The translations under genes and the position numbers were made by a program. Positions 60,112 to 64,000 of a stretch of DNA of 64,000 nt are shown here, piece after piece. The DNA lies in assembly GCA_009784685.1 (NCBI GenBank), contig WRBF01000001.1, positions 25,784 through 89,783 of the forward strand, written 5' to 3'. Every line of letters begins with the position of its first letter. Positions within the stretch are counted from its first letter, which is position 1. The notes under the pieces are model-generated. The model was not told the DNA's origin and did not search any database. It worked only from the letters and a program-made list of their open reading frames with translations. Source of the stretch: Defluviitaleaceae bacterium. Its GTDB lineage: Bacteria; Bacillota; Clostridia; Lachnospirales; WRBF01.

Positions 60112-60210
60112 TTACAGGCGGCAGATGTAAGAATTAAGATTTTCATACCTGATCTCCCCTACTCTTCCGCCGTATTTATATTTTATTTTTTACTTTTGAA
60201 TTTATGAAAG

Positions 60211-61752
60211 CTACCGGATAATTAGTGAATGACCTGTCATTTCTTTTGGTTTTTCAAGTCCCATCATATCAAGCAAGGTTGGAGAAATATCGCATAGCTT
60301 TCCTCCGTTTTTAATTCCCTTAACGTCTTCACAGTTAATTAACACAAATGGTACAGGGTTTGTCGTATGTGCTGTAAAACTTTCTCCTGTTTCATAATCA
60401 ACCATTTTTTCGGAATTACCGTGGTCAGAGCATAAAAGCATCTGTCCACCTACAGATAAAAGTGCTTCAACAGCCCTGCCGACACAGGTATCAACCGTTT
60501 CAACAGCAGCAACCGCCGCAGAAATTACCCCCGTATGTCCAACCATATCCGGGTTTGCAAAGTTTATGATAATTAAATCATGCTTTTTAGCCTTAATCGC
60601 ATCACAAAGCTTGTTAGCAACCTCAATTGCGCTCATTTCCGGCAGTAAGTCATATGTTTCAACTTTAGGTGAAGGCACAAGGATTCTGTCTTCTCCTTCA
60701 AATTCAGCTTCAATGCCGCCGTTAAAGAAAAAGGTAACATGTGCATACTTTTCCGTCTCAGCAAGCCGCAGCTGAGTTAAACCTATACTTGAGACATATT
60801 CCCCAAGTGTATTATGAGGTGGTTCATTCGAATATGCAACCTCAACATTAGGCATTGTTTCGTCATATTCCGTAAAACAAACATATTTCAAGGGGAAATA
60901 TCCATGATTACGCTTAACTTCATTAAATGCTGGATCACAAAAACATCTTGTAATTTCTCTTGCCCTATCAGGTCTGAAATTAAAGAAAATAATTGAATCG
61001 TTTTCTTTAATTGATGCGGTTGGTTTATCGTCACTCATTATAACGGAAGGAACAACGAATTCGTCACTTACTCCGTTTGAGTAAGAATCGTTTATACATT
61101 CTACAGCTGAGCTGTATTCTTTACCTTTTCCAAGCACCAAAGCATCATAAGCCACTTGGACTCTTTCGTAACGTTTATCCCTGTCCATAGCATAAAATCT
61201 ACCTAAAACAGTTGCTATCTTCCCTACTCCGGTTTTATCTATTTCAGCTTCAAGCTGCTCGATATATGATTTGCCTGAAGTTGGAGGAGTGTCTCTCCCA
61301 TCTAAAAATGCATGAACGAATACATTTGTCAGACCATTATCTTTAGCAAGCTTCAAAAGGCTAAACAAATGTTCAATATGGCTGTGAACTCCGCCATCAG
61401 ATAAAAGACCGTATAAATGCAAGTCTGAACTATGTTTTTTGCAATTTTCAATAGCCGAAAGCAGGGCTTCGTTTGTGAAAAAATCACCGTCTTCGATTGA
61501 TTTCGTTATTCTCGTTAAATCTTGGTAAATAATCCTGCCTGCTCCAATATTAAGATGCCCAACTTCCGAATTTCCCATCTGTCCTTCAGGAAGACCGACA
61601 TCAAGACCGCTGGCAGCACCTTCCGCAAAAGGATATTCTTTAAATAGTTTATCAAGGTTAGGCGTTTTTGCGGTGATTACCGCATTACCTTTTGTATTGT
61701 CGGTTAGTCCATAACCGTCTAAAATCATAAGTACCGTTGGTTTAATCGCCAT
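60211..61752 (-). CDS. gpmI: 2,3-bisphosphoglycerate-independent phosphoglycerate mutase
   Basis: MILDGYGLTDNTKGNAV, GQMGNSEVGHLNIGAGR, SDHGNSEKM. Confidence 0.97.
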   Translation of the reverse strand: MAIKPTVLMILDGYGLTDNTKGNAVITAKTPNLDKLFKEYPFAEGAASGLDVGLPEGQMGNSEVGHLNIGAGRIIYQDLTRITKSIEDGDFFTNEALLSAIENCKKHSSDLHLYGLLSDGGVHSHIEHLFSLLKLAKDNGLTNVFVHAFLDGRDTPPTSGKSYIEQLEAEIDKTGVGKIATVLGRFYAMDRDKRYERVQVAYDALVLGKGKEYSSAVECINDSYSNGVSDEFVVPSVIMSDDKPTASIKENDSIIFFNFRPDRAREITRCFCDPAFNEVKRNHGYFPLKYVCFTEYDETMPNVEVAYSNEPPHNTLGEYVSSIGLTQLRLAETEKYAHVTFFFNGGIEAEFEGEDRILVPSPKVETYDLLPEMSAIEVANKLCDAIKAKKHDLIIINFANPDMVGHTGVISAAVAAVETVDTCVGRAVEALLSVGGQMLLCSDHGNSEKMVDYETGESFTAHTTNPVPFVLINCEDVKGIKNGGKLCDISPTLLDMMGLEKPKEMTGHSLIIR

Positions 61753-63706
61753 TTAACCTTCCTTTCGGCTTTCACAGTTTACGATTTGCTCAAACTCCGG
61801 CTTGATTCCCGCTCCGCCAACTAAGCCGCCGTCAATATTCCGCATTGAAAACAGCTCGTTTGCATTGCCGCCGTTAACGCTTCCGCCATACAATATACGG
61901 ATAGCATCAGATGTATTTGCACCATACATCTCTCTTATAACCCGGCGAATAGCTGAACAAACTTCTTCTGCCTGTTCTGTTGTTGCAGTTTTTCCTGTTC
62001 CGATTGCCCAAACAGGTTCATATGCGATAATCACATTTTTGGCCTGTTCAGCAGTAACGTTTTGGAAAGCAACTTTTGTTTGTAAGCGTATAAGCTCAAT
62101 AGTAACACCCTGCTCACGCTGTTCAAGTTTTTCACCAATACAAACGATTGGGATAAGCCCTTTTTCAATTGCTTTAAGCACCTTTTTATTGACTACATCA
62201 TTAGTTTCGCCGGGATATTCTCTTCTTTCAGAATGCCCCAAAATTACATATTTCGCACCGGCATCAAGAATCATATCAGCAGATATTTCACCTGTATAAG
62301 CTCCGCTGTCAAGGAAATGCATGTTTTGAGCCCCGACTGAAATATCGGTATCACTAACCGCTTTCACTGCGGCAGTAATACTCATCGCCGGAACACAGAA
62401 TATAACTTCATTATCTTCGTAATTAAGTAATCCCTTAATACTGTGGATAAACTGAACGGCTTCTGGCGGCGTCATGTTCATCTTCCAGTTTGCCGCTACC
62501 ACTCTTTTTCTTGTTACCTTATCACCAATAACCATAATACCCGGAAGCGCAGTACCCTCAAGGAATTCAAGCGATGCACCGCCGCCTGTTGAAACATGTG
62601 AAATTTTACTTGCAAGACCGATTTTTGTAAGCGCTGCTGCTGAATCACCACCACCGACTACAGTAGTAGCAGTGCTGCCGGCAAGTGCCCTTGCAACAGC
62701 CATAGTGCCTTTTGCGAAGTTAGGCATTTCAAAAACACCCATCGGACCATTCCAGACAATAGTTTCTGCATCTTTAAGAACATCAGCAAATAACTCTTGC
62801 GTTTTTTCGCCAATATCAAGCCCTAAATAGTCCGCAGGAATTGCATCAATATCAACATTTTTAAATTCAGTATCGTTTTTAAATTCTTTTGCAGCAACAA
62901 TATCCACAGGCAGTAAAAACTTAACACCCTTTTCTTCGGCCTTTTCAATCATTTGTTTTGCAAAGTCTATCTTTTCTTCTTCAATAATGGAGTTTCCGAT
63001 TTCATAGCCTTGTGCTTTAAGGAATGTAAACGCCATTCCGCCGCCGATTATTAAAATGTCAACTTTTTCAAGAAGATTATTAATTACATTAATCTTATCA
63101 GAAACTTTTGCCCCTCCAAGTATAGCGGCAACAGGGCTTATAGGGTTATTAACTACTCTGCTTAAATATTTGATTTCCTTTTCAATAAGATATCCGACGG
63201 CTGTCTCTTTTATAAACTCCGTTACGCCAGCTGTTGAACAGTGTTTTCTATGAGCTGTACCAAATGCATCATTTACATAAATATCACATATGCTTGCAAG
63301 ATCCTTTGAAAAACTTTCCCCGTTTTTTGTTTCTTCATGTCTAAAGCGGGTATTTTGAAGGAGAATTACATCTCCATCTTTCATTTTCGAAACTTCGGCT
63401 CTAACTGCATCGCTTACCACATTATCATCGTCTAAAAACTTAACGTCCGTTTCCAAATAAACTGATAGTCTTTCCGCAATAGGCGCTAAAGTAGCCGTTG
63501 GGTCCGGACCTTTTGGTTTTTTAAGATGAGAGCATAGTATTACCTTACCGCCATCTTCTATAAGCTTTTTAATTGTGCGGAGAGCAGTTATTATGCGCGT
63601 TTCATCCGATATAGCTCCGTCCTTCATAGGCACGTTGAAATCGCATCGAACGAGAACTCTTTTACCGGATACCGATATGTTGTCAACAGTCTTTTTGTTG
63701 AACATT
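61753..63706 (-). CDS. pgk-tpi: Bifunctional phosphoglycerate kinase / triosephosphate isomerase fusion
   Basis: [79 protein letters not shown]; continuous frame through [22 protein letters not shown]; likely start MFNKKTVDN at 63706. Confidence 0.95.
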
Positions 63707-63863
63707 AAACCACGCCTTTCAAAATTGTCTAGGATACGTTCTATTGTTATAAAACACACCAATTTGCTACATTATACCATTAAAAATTACAAATTACAAT
63801 TTACAATTGATAATTCGAAGCTAGTCACGTGAATCTAATTTGTAACGAATATGCCTAAGCTCT

Positions 63864-64000
63864 GTCATTCCTGGCTCGACCCGGAATCTTCATGCAAAAA
63901 ATTTCAACACCATATTTATCATTATTAACGCAAATGGCACTTGAGCGTTGTAGCAGCAATGAACATGGCTCACAGTCCACAGCATGAAGATTGCGGGTCA
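63864..64000. repeat. Inverted-repeat intergenic element (truncated by window end)
   Basis: Left arm CGACCCGGAATCTTCATGC (63877-63895) versus right arm GCATGAAGATTGCGGGTCA (63982-64000), 17/19 complementary. Confidence 0.6.

Noticed and set aside
63056-63253. Plus-strand ORFs antisense to pgk-tpi, gpmI, eno, mutS, mutL, miaB and topA
   Set aside because: Typical antisense open frames in well-conserved genes; composition mirrors the sense gene
63775-63815. AAATTACAAATTACAATTTACAATT A/T-rich tandem motif upstream of pgk-tpi
   Set aside because: Short, A/T-rich and without clear dyad or promoter logic; could be simple-sequence noise

Overview
This is a 64 kb window from a low-GC, spore-forming Firmicute (Clostridia-like: sigK, CodY, RicF/YlbF, Buk). 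No rRNA, tRNA, CRISPR array or prophage was recognised. Most of it is core genome: metI-metQ; dacF; a small alarmone synthetase; miaB-ylbF-mutS-mutL-miaA; pduL-buk; tyrS; SRP RNA; deoB; purK-purE; comM; dprA-topA-codY; rplI-dnaB-dgt; a DltA/C/B-like cluster; an SPFH operon; bactofilin; a PAS hybrid kinase; sigK; and eno, gpmI and a fused pgk-tpi. Main points: (1) the ORF track truncates a glutaredoxin-like selenoprotein at 3206-3484, which has an in-frame UGA in a UPGC redox motif followed by a bSECIS-like hairpin. (2) The PGK-TIM fusion at 61.8-63.7 kb has no stop codon and no internal start at the junction. (3) An accessory zone at about 48.3-58.7 kb holds MITE-like elements (20-26 bp terminal inverted repeats), a TIR-domain protein lying directly against a decayed PhoB-type regulator, a PhoR-type kinase broken by one in-frame TAA, and a Pol-beta-type nucleotidyltransferase. 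(4) The SPFH/ribbon-helix-helix operon has a promoter overlapped by a 15-bp-arm palindrome. All calls are from reading the sequence; no database searches were run.
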